A stretch of DNA of 64,000 bases from Catenovulum agarivorans DS-2 (lineage in GTDB: Bacteria; Pseudomonadota; Gammaproteobacteria; Enterobacterales; Alteromonadaceae): positions 124,001 through 188,000 of the forward strand of contig NZ_ARZY01000002.1 in the NCBI RefSeq assembly GCF_000568405.1, read 5' to 3'. The position numbers were made by a program, and so were the translations under genes. The notes under the pieces are model-generated. The model was not told the DNA's origin. It saw only the letters and a list, made by a program, of their open reading frames with translations, and ran no database searches. Shown one piece after another: positions 26,598 through 35,798 of the stretch. Position 1 is the stretch's first letter. The number at the start of each line of letters is the position of its first letter.

Positions 26598-26629
26598 GCT
26601 TTGTTGAGGAAGAACATTCTCAACAAAGC
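26598..26629 (-). promoter_or_regulatory. Strong hairpin in the leader of the ANTAR gene
   Basis: GCTTTGTTGAG and CTCAACAAAGC form a perfect 11-bp stem with a 10-nt loop, 15 nt before the ANTAR start codon. It is followed by a second inverted repeat (AGTTTT/AAAACT, 26584-26597) ending at the ATG. No standard ribosome site is visible between them, so RNA structure may control translation. Confidence 0.5.
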
Positions 26630-26800
26630 AATATGTAGACCAAATTGTGTGATTGACCCTAAGTAATTGATAAGTATATATTAAATTTGTTTTTGTTGGT
26701 TGCTATACCTGCGTTATTGATTGGCAGAATACAAAATATTTGCACCGAAAATGCGCATGCTCGCGCCTAAAAATAGCATTTTTACTCACTATGGCGTTTA

Positions 26801-26842
26801 TTGATCTAGCGCAAAAAACTTTGCTTATTGTTGCTTTAGTAT
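26801..26842 (+). promoter_or_regulatory. Candidate FNR-dependent nap promoter
   Basis: TTGAT-CTAG-CGCAA (26801-26814) matches FNR consensus in the left half and 3 of 5 positions in the right. A -10-like TAGTAT sits at 26837-26842, giving class II spacing (site centred at -41.5 of a start near 26849). The napE start codon is 87 bp further on. Confidence 0.4.
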
Positions 26843-26851
26843 TGCAGTTAT

Positions 26852-26900
26852 GGTGAACAGAGAGTTCAGTGATGTTGAGCTCAGACGCAAACTGTCCACC
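26852..26900 (+). promoter_or_regulatory. Long stem-loop at the predicted 5' end of the nap mRNA
   Basis: GGTGAACAG (26852-26860) can pair with CTGTCCACC (26892-26900), 8 of 9 positions, with a small inner hairpin TGAAC/GTTCA. It starts at about the predicted transcript start. Confidence 0.3.
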
Positions 26901-26935
26901 TTAATTTTCTAGACTCATCAACGAAGGTGACGCAA

Positions 26936-27079
26936 ATGCAAACTGAAAAAAAGCGAGAGCTGAAAGTCTTTCTTTTTATAACCGTGGTGTTGTTTCCGCT
27001 TTTAAGTATCGCGCTAGTTGGTGCTTATGGATTCTCTATTTGGATATATCAACTGTTATTCGCTCCACGAGTATTTTAA
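26936..27079 (+). CDS. napE: NapE, small membrane component of periplasmic nitrate reductase
   Basis: A 47-residue protein with a basic start (MQTEKKRELKVF) and one transmembrane helix carrying the NapE phrase VVLFPLLSIALVGAYGFSIW, ending WIYQLLF. GAAGGTG precedes the ATG. It is the first gene of napEDABC, 9 bp before napD. The function of NapE is unsettled; position and pattern make the call firm. Confidence 0.85.
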   Translation: MQTEKKRELKVFLFITVVLFPLLSIALVGAYGFSIWIYQLLFAPRVF

Positions 27080-27088
27080 GGAACCCTC

Positions 27089-27364
27089 ATGAATACCGAA
27101 TGGCATATCGCCAGCTTTATTATTCGAGTCCAGCCTGACTTAGTCGACCGAGCCATCTCTGAATTAAATCAAATCGAACACTGTGAACTGCACGGGCAAG
27201 ATGATGTCGGTCAGCTTGTCGTGACGTTAGAAGCACCAAGCGCAAAATCGATGGCTAATTCTGCGGAGCAATTTCAGCAATTAACGGGTTTACTGCACGC
27301 TGTGCCTGTGTATCACGAATATTTAGACAACGATTTAAACAACGAATTAAACGAACAAAGTTAG
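27089..27364 (+). CDS. napD: NapD chaperone for NapA maturation
   Basis: This 91-residue protein has the NapD ferredoxin-like fold, beginning [20 protein letters not shown], with LVVTLEA in the middle and [11 protein letters not shown] near the end. NapD binds the NapA twin-arginine signal and holds it back from export until the molybdenum cofactor is loaded. AAGGAA precedes the ATG; napA follows after 10 bp. Confidence 0.9.
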   Translation: MNTEWHIASFIIRVQPDLVDRAISELNQIEHCELHGQDDVGQLVVTLEAPSAKSMANSAEQFQQLTGLLHAVPVYHEYLDNDLNNELNEQS

Positions 27365-27374
27365 TGGGGATATT

Positions 27375-29870
27375 ATGAAACTTTCTAGGCGAGACTTTGT
27401 AAAAGCAAGCGCCGCTCAAGCCGCGGCAGGGGTCGCTGGTGTGCCATTGACAGGTTATGCCAGTAATTTAATTACTGATTCTTCAGCAACAAAACTGCAT
27501 TGGGATAAAGCACCATGCCGATTTTGTGGTACTGGTTGTAGTATTAATGTCGCAACTAAAGACGGCAAAGTGGTGGCAACACATGGTGATATTAAGTCAC
27601 CGGTAAACCGAGGTTTAAACTGCGTTAAAGGCTACTTTTTGTCGAAAATTATGTATGGCAAAGATAGATTAACACAGCCAATGTTGCGTATGACTAATGG
27701 CCGCTATGATAAGAACGGTGAGTTTACCGCTATTTCTTGGCAGCAAGCTTTTGAAGTCATGGCTGATAAATATACCAGCGCGATTAAAAACCATGGTCCT
27801 GAATCTGTTGGTATGTTTGGTTCTGGTCAATGGACTGTTATGGAAGGCTATACCGCGGTTAAACTAATGAAAGCTGGTTTCCGCTCTAACAATATTGATC
27901 CTAATGCACGCCACTGTATGGCTTCAGCGGTTGGCGGCTTTATGCGCACCTTTGGCATTGACGAACCCATGGGTTGTTATGACGATATTGAAGCGGCTGA
28001 TGCCTTTGTGCTTTGGGGTTCTAACATGGCGGAAATGCATCCAATTTTATGGACGCGATTAACCGACCGACGATTAAGCCATCCACATGTCAAAGTTGCG
28101 GTATTGTCCACTTACAAACATCGTAGTTATGATTTGGCTGATATGCCAATGATATTCACCCCGCAGACTGACTTGGCTATTTTGAACTTTATTGCTAATT
28201 ACATAATTGAGAATGATAAAGTTGATTGGGAGTTTGTTAAAAAGCATACTCGCTTCAAGCAAGGCGAAACCGATATAGGGTATGGGTTACGCGCTGACCA
28301 TCCTTTGCAGCAAAGCGCCAAAAATGCCGACAAAGCGGGTGCAGCCAAAGACATTGACTTTAAAACTTTCAAAGCATTTGTGAGCGAATACACCGCCGAA
28401 AAAGTAAGCGAGTTATCAGGCGTGAGTGTCAAAGACCTAAATGCATTGGCTGAGTTGTATGCAGATCCTACAACCAAAGTGACTTCATTCTGGACCATGG
28501 GCTTTAACCAGCATACTCGTGGTGTTTGGTGCAACAACCTAATTTATAACATTCACCTGCTAACGGGCAAAATATCGACGCCAGGCAACAGCCCATTTTC
28601 ATTAACTGGCCAGCCATCAGCCTGTGGTACGGCACGCGAAGTAGGTACTTTTAGCCACAGGTTACCAGCAGACATGGTGGTTAAAAATCCTAAACATCGA
28701 GCGTACGCTGAAAAAATTTGGAAGTTACCTAAAGGCACTGTGCCAGCAAAACCTGGTTTACATGCAGTAGAACACAACCGCGCATTAAAAGACGGTAAAT
28801 TAAAAGTTTATTGGGTGCAGTGTAATAACAACATGCAAGCTGCGGCCAATATTAACGAAGAAGGCTATCCCGGTTATCGCAATCCCGAAGCTTTTGTGAT
28901 TGTCTCTGATGCGTATCCAACTGTGACCGCTCAATGTGCTGACTTAATTCTACCAGCGGCAATGTGGGTTGAAAAAGAGGGGGCGTATGGTAATGCAGAG
29001 CGTCGTACACAAGCTTGGTATCAGCAAGTTAAAGCACCTGGTTCAGCACAATCTGATTTATGGCAAATGGTTGAATTTAGCCGCTATTTAAAACTAACCG
29101 ACTTTTGGCCCGCCGAACTGGCAAGCCAAATGCCACATGCAAATGAATTAACTTTATTTGATGTATTGTTTAAAAACGGCAATGTTGACAAGTATAGCTT
29201 GCGTGAAGTACCTGCAGAGCGCCTAAATGATGAAGCGCGCCATTTTGGTTTTTACATTCAAAAAGGTTTGTTTGAAGAATACGCTGCTTTTGGGCGTGAT
29301 CATGGTCACGATTTGGCACCGTACGACAGATACCACGAAGTGCGCGGGTTACGTTGGCCTGTAGTTGACGGTAAAGAAACTTTGTGGCGCTATCGCGAAG
29401 GTGCAGACCCATATGTAAAAGCGGGTAAAGGTTTTGAGTTTTATGGTAAACCAGACGGTAAAGCAATTATTTTTGCCTTGCCATACGAGCCGCCTGCTGA
29501 AGCACCAGATGATGAATACGACTTGTGGTTATCTACTGGGCGTGTTTTAGAACACTGGCACAGTGGCTCAATGACCAATAGAGTTCCAGAGTTACATAGA
29601 GCTGTGCCTTATGCACTGTGCTATATGCATCCTGATGATGCGAAAAAGCGCGGTTTACGCCGAGGTGATGAAGTGAATTTGATTTCTCGTCGAGGTTCAA
29701 TTCGCATTCGAGTGGAAACACGTGGACGCAATCAACCACCAGAAGGTTTGGTGTTTGTGCCTTGGTTTGACGCTGGTCGTTTGATTAATAAAGTGACGCT
29801 GGATGCAACTGATCCTATTTCAAAACAGACCGACTTTAAAAAGTGTGCTGTGAAAATAGAGAAAGTTTAG
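27375..29870 (+). CDS. napA: Periplasmic nitrate reductase catalytic subunit
   Basis: The 831-residue molybdoenzyme carries a twin-arginine signal ([19 protein letters not shown]). The 4Fe-4S ligands are C48, C51, C55 and C83 (CRFCGTGC ... LNCVKG), and the molybdenum-ligating cysteine is C181 in ARHCMASAV. It binds Mo-bis-MGD and reduces nitrate to nitrite in the periplasm, taking electrons from NapC through NapB. Length and motifs are complete. It is cotranscribed with napD upstream and napB 10 bp downstream. Confidence 0.96.
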   Translation: MKLSRRDFVKASAAQAAAGVAGVPLTGYASNLITDSSATKLHWDKAPCRFCGTGCSINVATKDGKVVATHGDIKSPVNRGLNCVKGYFLSKIMYGKDRLTQPMLRMTNGRYDKNGEFTAISWQQAFEVMADKYTSAIKNHGPESVGMFGSGQWTVMEGYTAVKLMKAGFRSNNIDPNARHCMASAVGGFMRTFGIDEPMGCYDDIEAADAFVLWGSNMAEMHPILWTRLTDRRLSHPHVKVAVLSTYKHRSYDLADMPMIFTPQTDLAILNFIANYIIENDKVDWEFVKKHTRFKQGETDIGYGLRADHPLQQSAKNADKAGAAKDIDFKTFKAFVSEYTAEKVSELSGVSVKDLNALAELYADPTTKVTSFWTMGFNQHTRGVWCNNLIYNIHLLTGKISTPGNSPFSLTGQPSACGTAREVGTFSHRLPADMVVKNPKHRAYAEKIWKLPKGTVPAKPGLHAVEHNRALKDGKLKVYWVQCNNNMQAAANINEEGYPGYRNPEAFVIVSDAYPTVTAQCADLILPAAMWVEKEGAYGNAERRTQAWYQQVKAPGSAQSDLWQMVEFSRYLKLTDFWPAELASQMPHANELTLFDVLFKNGNVDKYSLREVPAERLNDEARHFGFYIQKGLFEEYAAFGRDHGHDLAPYDRYHEVRGLRWPVVDGKETLWRYREGADPYVKAGKGFEFYGKPDGKAIIFALPYEPPAEAPDDEYDLWLSTGRVLEHWHSGSMTNRVPELHRAVPYALCYMHPDDAKKRGLRRGDEVNLISRRGSIRIRVETRGRNQPPEGLVFVPWFDAGRLINKVTLDATDPISKQTDFKKCAVKIEKV

Positions 29871-29880
29871 GAGAGTCACT

Positions 29881-30342
29881 ATGAATAAGTTAATGAAAAC
29901 TATCCGTATCGCCAGTGCCTTAGTATGTGCCATTGTTGTCGCGAGTGTTCAAGCGAATGACGCTTTTAATCCAATATTAAAAGCGGAAGTGACAGATGAT
30001 GTTGCAGCCCCTGCGATTCCAAAAGTTATAAAAAATGATGTTAAACAAAAGCGTAACTACCCAATGCAACCACCGGTTATTCCGCATAATACTCGTGGTT
30101 ATGAGGTCAATACGCGGGTGAATAAGTGTATGTCTTGCCACAGTCGTGACAGGGTAGAAGAAAGCCAAGCGCCTATGGTTTCAGTCACACACTTTATGGA
30201 TCGTGATGGCAACTTTTTAGCAGAGATTTCACCTCGACGTTATTTTTGTAATCAGTGTCATGTTACCCAGTCAGATGTAGAACCTGTAATAGAAAATACT
30301 TTTACCGATTCTAAACATTTGATGAAACTGAGCAATCAGTAA
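29881..30342 (+). CDS. napB: Di-haem cytochrome subunit of periplasmic nitrate reductase
   Basis: This 153-residue protein has an N-terminal signal peptide ending near VQAN (residue 26) and two haem c motifs, CMSCH (83-87) and CNQCH (123-127). It carries the NapB phrases [11 protein letters not shown] and [12 protein letters not shown]. It shuttles electrons from NapC to NapA. GGAG precedes the ATG. Confidence 0.95.
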   Translation: MNKLMKTIRIASALVCAIVVASVQANDAFNPILKAEVTDDVAAPAIPKVIKNDVKQKRNYPMQPPVIPHNTRGYEVNTRVNKCMSCHSRDRVEESQAPMVSVTHFMDRDGNFLAEISPRRYFCNQCHVTQSDVEPVIENTFTDSKHLMKLSNQ

Positions 30343-30353
30343 GGAAGGTTTAT

Positions 30354-30938
30354 ATGAAGTGGCTAAAGTTAGTTTGGCAAACCTTTAAAAAACCAAGTGT
30401 TCACTACAGCCTAGGGTTTTTAACCTTAGGCGGCTTTTTAGCGGGTGTGATATTTTGGGGTGGATTTAACACTGCACTTGAAGCAACCAATACCGAAGAG
30501 TTTTGTATTGGTTGTCATGAAATGGAAAACAACGTGTATGAGGAACTCAAAACGACCATTCACTATACTAATCGTTCTGGCGTACGTGCAACTTGTCCTG
30601 ACTGTCATGTTCCACATGAGTGGACAGACAAAATTGCACGTAAGATGGCTGCGTCTAAAGAGGTGTGGGGGAAAATTTTTGGCACAATTAACACACGAGA
30701 GAAGTTTAATGAAAAACGCCGTCAGTTAGCTGAAAATGAATGGGCACGATTAAAAGCAAATGATTCATTAGAGTGTCGAAACTGTCATGATTTTGATTCA
30801 ATGGACTTCACCTTGCAAAACCCGAGAGCGGTGGAAATGCATAGTACTGCGCTGGCGTCAGGCGAAAAAACCTGCATTGATTGCCACAAAGGGATAGCCC
30901 ACCAATTGCCGGATATGCATGGTGTTCCTGGTTGGTAA
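30354..30938 (+). CDS. napC: NapC, membrane tetra-haem quinol dehydrogenase
   Basis: This 194-residue protein has one N-terminal membrane helix (about 20-40) and four haem c sites: CIGCH (51-55), CPDCH (81-85), CRNCH (141-145) and CIDCH (174-178). NapC oxidises quinol and feeds NapAB. It ends the nap operon; no napF, G or H is present, so electrons should come by the NapC route. A terminator follows. Confidence 0.95.
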   Translation: MKWLKLVWQTFKKPSVHYSLGFLTLGGFLAGVIFWGGFNTALEATNTEEFCIGCHEMENNVYEELKTTIHYTNRSGVRATCPDCHVPHEWTDKIARKMAASKEVWGKIFGTINTREKFNEKRRQLAENEWARLKANDSLECRNCHDFDSMDFTLQNPRAVEMHSTALASGEKTCIDCHKGIAHQLPDMHGVPGW

Positions 30939-30961
30939 ACTAGCGGGATTTAGGAACTTTA

Positions 30962-30989
30962 AAACAAGCGGCTAAGCCGCTTGTTTTTT
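30962..30989. terminator. Bidirectional terminator after napC
   Basis: AAACAAGCGGC-TAA-GCCGCTTGTTT is a perfect 11-bp stem with a 3-nt loop, followed by T on the plus strand and preceded by A (T on the minus strand). It lies between napC and the convergent DUF481 gene. Confidence 0.85.
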
Positions 30990-31004
30990 CTACATAGAGA
31001 ATTT

Positions 31005-31853
31005 TTAAAAATTATAAACGAGCGTGATACGATTTTGTTTGTCGTTGCTCAATACACCAGAGCTGGAATTTTTCTTGTTTTTTACTGATGCTTTAACCGC
31101 CAAAGAGCCATTTACTTGCATAGTTATACTTGCTTCAAATTCTGACTTTCTATTGAAATCACCGTCCTCTATAGAGTACGCAGATTTAAATTTTATTTGG
31201 TCAGTTATTTTACGCTGATAGGTCGCCGCAGCACGCCAAATCAGTTGGTTTCGGTTCTCTTCATCACCGGTTATGGGATTTCCATTATTATCGGTTATAA
31301 CATTGCCACTACCATCAACTTGTTGATTTTGTTCGTTGACTTTAACGATTAACGAATCAAAACTGTAACCTGGGCCTAGGGATAGATCTAAAAAACCGGT
31401 TGACGAATCAAGCACTCGTGTGTTGTAACCAGTCGCGATAGACGCTTGATAGTGGAAGGCTGAAAATCGATTTGTCTCGTACGAAGCAAACGCTAATATT
31501 GCATCACCTTCGTCATTCACTTTGTAGTTAGTTTGCGCAGATGCTGCATATTGCTCTTTGGATGTTTTTTTGATGGTTCGTTTTTCGCCATTTTTGACTA
31601 TTTCAATCTCATCTTCTTTAAATAATGAATCAAAAGAAAATTGATTACGAAAAGATTCTGTTTCGTTGCCGATGTCTGTTTTGACAATTATTGAAGTCGA
31701 CTCTGTATTACCAGAGGTCATAATATAACCGAGCTCTACTGAAGCAACAAATTTACCGAACTTGTCGTCTGTTTTTTTACTAGCTGCTACAGAGTTAGTC
31801 GCTAGCGCAAAACCAATTGCTAAGATAGATGTTGATACCTGGATATATTTCAT
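31005..31853 (-). CDS. DUF481 outer-membrane protein (YdiY-like)
   Basis: The 282-residue precursor has a signal peptide ending near NSVA and the DUF481 opening VASVELGYIMTSGNTES. Repeated amphipathic strands follow, ending RITLVYNF, the aromatic terminus of an outer-membrane barrel. An Asn/Gly-rich insert (near 180-195, DGSGNVITDNNGNPITG) looks like an extended surface loop. DUF481 proteins are called salt-induced outer-membrane proteins; the function is unknown. It is monocistronic and convergent with nap. Confidence 0.8.
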   Translation of the reverse strand: MKYIQVSTSILAIGFALATNSVAASKKTDDKFGKFVASVELGYIMTSGNTESTSIIVKTDIGNETESFRNQFSFDSLFKEDEIEIVKNGEKRTIKKTSKEQYAASAQTNYKVNDEGDAILAFASYETNRFSAFHYQASIATGYNTRVLDSSTGFLDLSLGPGYSFDSLIVKVNEQNQQVDGSGNVITDNNGNPITGDEENRNQLIWRAAATYQRKITDQIKFKSAYSIEDGDFNRKSEFEASITMQVNGSLAVKASVKNKKNSSSGVLSNDKQNRITLVYNF

Positions 31854-32004
31854 TCAATTAAGCCAATTTACCGATTAATAATGCTTACCCAAACTAATTG
31901 AAAACTCCACTCCTTGATCTGTACTTTAGCTTCGGCAATAAACGCGCCATTCTAGTCGTTTAGAAAAAAAGTTCAATAATAAACTAGCATGACGATTTAT
32001 CTGT

Positions 32005-33012
32005 TTAGACTTGGTAATATTTTCGATACCAAGCAACAAACTTTTCGACACCTTTTTCCACTGATACTTGTGGTTTGTGGCCAGTGACTTTTTCTAAATC
32101 TTCAGTGTCAGCCCAAGTCTTATATACATCACCTGGTTGCATCGGCATAAAATTCTTCTTAGCTTCAATACCAATGGCTTTTTCAATGGCTTTAACAAAG
32201 TCCATTAACTGTACAGGGGAGCCATTACCTATGTTGTAAACCCGATAAGGTGCCGAGCTATCTTTTGCTGAGCCTTGTTCTGGTGTCCATTCTGAATTTG
32301 CTTCCGGTATTTTACTGGCTACGCGTAAAATGCCCTCTACTATATCGTCAATGTAGGTGAAATCACGGGCTAAATCGCCATTGTTGTATATGTCGATTGG
32401 CTCGCCATTAATAATGGCTTTGGTAAATTTAAACAAGGCCATATCAGGGCGACCCCAAGGACCATATACAGTAAAGAAGCGTAATCCCGATGTTGGAATT
32501 TGATAGAGATGAGAATAAGTATGACTCATCAACTCATTGGCTTTTTTGGTAGCTGCATATAACGAAACTGGATGGTCAACTGAGTCTTCAGTTGCAAATG
32601 GCATTTTGCTGTTTAAGCCATACACTGAACTTGAAGATGCATAAACCAAATGTTTTACCTTGTTATGGCGACAGCCTTCTAAAATAGATAAGTGGCCAAT
32701 AAGGTTTGAATCTGCATATGCAAATGGATTCTCTAAAGAATAGCGAACACCAGCTTGAGCGGCCAAGTGAATAACCACATCAAAGCCGTGTTCTTCGAAT
32801 AATTGCGCCATACCGTCACGGTCAGCTAGGTCCATTTTAACAAAACTAAAATGTTCAAAAGGTTCTAACTCTTTTAGCCTGTCTTCTTTCAATTGTACTT
32901 GGTAGTAGCTATTTAAATTATCTATACCAACTACTTGATGACCTGCTTTTAATAACCTTTGTGCCGTAAAAAAACCGATAAAACCGGCTGCACCAGTGAC
33001 TAAGTATTTCAC
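32005..33012 (-). CDS. NAD-dependent nucleotide-sugar epimerase, likely UDP-glucuronate 4-epimerase
   Basis: The 335-residue extended SDR starts YLVTGAAGFIGFFTAQRLL with a GxxGxxG Rossmann loop. It has the catalytic SSSSVYG segment and YAATKKANE (YxxxK). The NSYYQVQLKEDRL phrase after strand 2 and HTYSHLYQIPTSGLRFFTVYGPWGRPDMA are typical of UDP-GlcA 4-epimerases supplying UDP-GalA for surface polysaccharide. It lies 29 bp after galE on the same strand, so probably one operon. Confidence 0.82.
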   Translation of the reverse strand: MKYLVTGAAGFIGFFTAQRLLKAGHQVVGIDNLNSYYQVQLKEDRLKELEPFEHFSFVKMDLADRDGMAQLFEEHGFDVVIHLAAQAGVRYSLENPFAYADSNLIGHLSILEGCRHNKVKHLVYASSSSVYGLNSKMPFATEDSVDHPVSLYAATKKANELMSHTYSHLYQIPTSGLRFFTVYGPWGRPDMALFKFTKAIINGEPIDIYNNGDLARDFTYIDDIVEGILRVASKIPEANSEWTPEQGSAKDSSAPYRVYNIGNGSPVQLMDFVKAIEKAIGIEAKKNFMPMQPGDVYKTWADTEDLEKVTGHKPQVSVEKGVEKFVAWYRKYYQV

Positions 33013-33041
33013 GTTTTATCCTTTACCTTTGAGCGTTTGCT

Positions 33042-34079
33042 CTAACTATTTTTATACCCATTTGGGTTTTGGCTTTGCCAGCGCCAGCTGTCTTGGCACA
33101 TACGGTCTAAACCAAATTTTGCTTCCCAATTAAGGTCTGATTTTGCGGCTGTTGCATCTGCATAACATGCTGCTACATCACCTGGACGACGGTCTACTAG
33201 TTGGTATTTTATGGTTTTATCTGACGCTTTTTCAAACGCTTTTACCATATCTAATACTGAGTAGCCTGTTCCTGTACCCAGATTATACGTGAAAACACCT
33301 GAATCTTTTTGAATTTTTTCTAACGCACGCAAGTGGCCTAACGCTAAATCAACAACGTGGATATAGTCACGTACGCCTGTACCATCGTGTGTATCGTAAT
33401 CGTTACCAAAAACAGCTAGTTGTTCACGACGGCCTACTGCTACTTGGGTGATAAATGGCATTAGGTTGTTTGGAATGCCGTTAGGATCTTCGCCGATGCG
33501 GCCTGATTCATGCGCACCAATTGGGTTGAAGTAGCGTAATAACACGATACGCCATTCTGGGTCTGATTCAGATAAATCACGCAAAATTTCTTCAATCATT
33601 AATTTTGAATGACCATAAGCATTAGTTGGTATACCAGTTGGCATGCTTTCAACTAATGGTAATGCTTGTGGATCGCCATATACAGTTGCCGATGAGCTAA
33701 ATACTATTGATTTAACCCCGTGTTTTGCCATTACTTGGCAAAGGTTAATCGTGCCTGTTACATTGTTGTGGTAGTAGGTTAGTGGAATTTGAGTACTTTC
33801 ACCTACAGCTTTTAAGCCTGCAAAATGAATAACCGCATCAATTTGGTGCTTGGCGAATATTTCATCTAATGCAGCTGTGTCTAGGATATCTGCTTGGTAG
33901 AAAGTGAGGTCTTTGCCTGTAATGTCTTTTACGCGAGCAAGTGCTTCTTCTGATGCGTTGGCTAGGTTGTCAACCACAATTACTTGGTCGTCTTGGTTTA
34001 ATAGTTCTAATACAGTGTGGCTGCCGATGTGGCTGCCGATGTAACCCGCGCCACCAGTTACTAAGATTGTAGAGCTCAT
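33042..34079 (-). CDS. galE: UDP-glucose 4-epimerase with a 4-residue duplication
   Basis: This 345-residue GalE has the Rossmann start [14 protein letters not shown], the catalytic SSSATVYG and [22 protein letters not shown], and [12 protein letters not shown]. It interconverts UDP-glucose and UDP-galactose. Directly after the dinucleotide loop the phrase IGSH occurs twice ([16 protein letters not shown]), caused by a perfect 12-bp tandem repeat around 34017-34040. Normal family members have it once. The insert lengthens the first helix of the NAD-binding fold by four residues; whether the enzyme stays active is unknown. Confidence 0.93.
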   Translation of the reverse strand: MSSTILVTGGAGYIGSHIGSHTVLELLNQDDQVIVVDNLANASEEALARVKDITGKDLTFYQADILDTAALDEIFAKHQIDAVIHFAGLKAVGESTQIPLTYYHNNVTGTINLCQVMAKHGVKSIVFSSSATVYGDPQALPLVESMPTGIPTNAYGHSKLMIEEILRDLSESDPEWRIVLLRYFNPIGAHESGRIGEDPNGIPNNLMPFITQVAVGRREQLAVFGNDYDTHDGTGVRDYIHVVDLALGHLRALEKIQKDSGVFTYNLGTGTGYSVLDMVKAFEKASDKTIKYQLVDRRPGDVAACYADATAAKSDLNWEAKFGLDRMCQDSWRWQSQNPNGYKNS

Positions 34080-34275
34080 AGTCTAGTACCGTTTTCCGTT
34101 AGTCTTTTTTAATTTCCACTGGATTTTGTCCAGTGTAACGAATTTATTTGCAGATAGCGATGCGATCTTAGCTGTTTTTGCTAATTAAGTAAAACGTTTT
34201 CCCTGTTGGTTTTTTGTTCAGCTTGCTCGCAGCCCATCGGTTCACTAGCTTTAATATTTTTATTGCTGGTTAGCT

Positions 34276-35757
34276 TTAGTTAACGGCCACTTGGTAGTGA
34301 GATAAAATAGTGCCTTTTTGTTTATGGTAGTTAACTAATGAAATGTAATAGCTTGTTAAAGCATCTACTTTTCTGCGCTGAGCATTGGCTAATCGGCTTT
34401 GCATATCCAATATGTAAAAGCTGTTGCTTCTACCCACTGACATCTTTTTCTCTTCCGCATCCAGTGAAGCTTGAGTTAACGCCACTGCTTGCTCTGCTGC
34501 TTGTAAACGTCGCCAATTACCAGCTAGCGCATATGCGGCTGTGTCAAGCGCAAGCAAAATATTTTGTGCTGTCTGCTCTAGTTTAAGTTCATCTTGCTGC
34601 AAGGCTATATTACTTTGTGACAAACGACTCTTACTGCTTTGCATCGAGAGTGGCATGGAAAAGTTAATTCCAATGTACCCTGAATTTAATCCAGTACTTT
34701 GATAGCTTTCAAAAGCTGCACCGAAGTCATTTTGTTCAGCTATGCCAATTTTCTGGTAACGAACAACTAAATCTAAGTTGGGATTATGTTGCTGTTGATC
34801 TCGCTTCACTCTAATTTTTTGTTGGCTGACAGTTAGCTTTGCTTCTAAATATTCGGGCCGATTATTCAGAGCTTCTTGAAAGTCTTGTGCAACATTCGGA
34901 TTCAATTGTTCAGCTTCCGGTAAACCGACAGCGTGCAGTTCTAGTGACAACAGCCCAGCGCTGCTATCAGCAATTAACGACTTTAGCGTGTTCTGCTTAA
35001 ACCTTAACTCTTGCTCAGCAATTAGCACAGCATCTTCACGATTTGCCAAACTGACCTCAGGTCGCAGCGTTGCAGAATCGGCACTTTTGCCAATAACTAC
35101 ACGTTTTTGTTCTGCTTCTAGGGTTTTTTCTGCCAGCATTCGGTTTGCTTGAGCAACTTCTAAATTGAGTTGAGCCGCATATAAGCTGGTGTAAGCATTA
35201 ACGATTTGCTGTACAAGCGACATGAGTTGTTGGCTAAAGCGCATTCGCTCTATTTCTGTACGTTTTTGCGCTAAAACAACATTACTGTAGTTAGGCTCAA
35301 GTCCAAAATTTTTCAACAAGGGTTGAGTCACCTCTATGACACTGCTGAAATTGGCCGAATTATTTAATTCGTTTTTATTGGCTTCTATCGCAAGTTTATA
35401 ACGTGTACCCCAAGGCGCAATGCCTTGTAAACCAACCGATGAGGTAGTGCTTGCGTAACGATTGTTTTGTGTTAATGAATTAAAACGTTCGCTTTGACTT
35501 TGTTGGTAGCTGGCAAAAACATTAGGTTCGAAATCACCTTGCTCAATAGCAATGTTTAGTGCGGTAAACTGTGGATTCAGCCGATTTATTTTTATCCCAT
35601 AGTTTTTAGCAACCCCTAATAAAATAGCTTGATGAACATCTAGCTCTAGTAGAGGCGACGTTTGCTGAAAATTTGTTTGCGCTGACGCTGCTGCTGTGGT
35701 TAACCATAGCATAATTGCTAACAATAACTTTTGAGTTGTAAATGATGAATTTTTCAT
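34276..35757 (-). CDS. TolC-family outer-membrane efflux protein
   Basis: From ATG 35757 the precursor is 493 residues with a signal peptide (hydrophobic core LLLAIMLWLTTAAASAQ). It then has two OEP repeats rich in long heptad-like helices, for example LNLEVAQANRMLAEKTLEAEQKRV and LQAAEQAVALTQASLDAEEKKM. It would form the outer-membrane duct for the ABC pump encoded upstream. An earlier in-frame start at 35847 is rejected because it overlaps the permease gene and lacks a signal peptide. Last gene of the efflux operon. Confidence 0.82.
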   Translation of the reverse strand: MKNSSFTTQKLLLAIMLWLTTAAASAQTNFQQTSPLLELDVHQAILLGVAKNYGIKINRLNPQFTALNIAIEQGDFEPNVFASYQQSQSERFNSLTQNNRYASTTSSVGLQGIAPWGTRYKLAIEANKNELNNSANFSSVIEVTQPLLKNFGLEPNYSNVVLAQKRTEIERMRFSQQLMSLVQQIVNAYTSLYAAQLNLEVAQANRMLAEKTLEAEQKRVVIGKSADSATLRPEVSLANREDAVLIAEQELRFKQNTLKSLIADSSAGLLSLELHAVGLPEAEQLNPNVAQDFQEALNNRPEYLEAKLTVSQQKIRVKRDQQQHNPNLDLVVRYQKIGIAEQNDFGAAFESYQSTGLNSGYIGINFSMPLSMQSSKSRLSQSNIALQQDELKLEQTAQNILLALDTAAYALAGNWRRLQAAEQAVALTQASLDAEEKKMSVGRSNSFYILDMQSRLANAQRRKVDALTSYYISLVNYHKQKGTILSHYQVAVN

Positions 35758-35798
35758 AGATAAAAGAAGCCAGACAGCTAACTGTCTGGCATATATAG

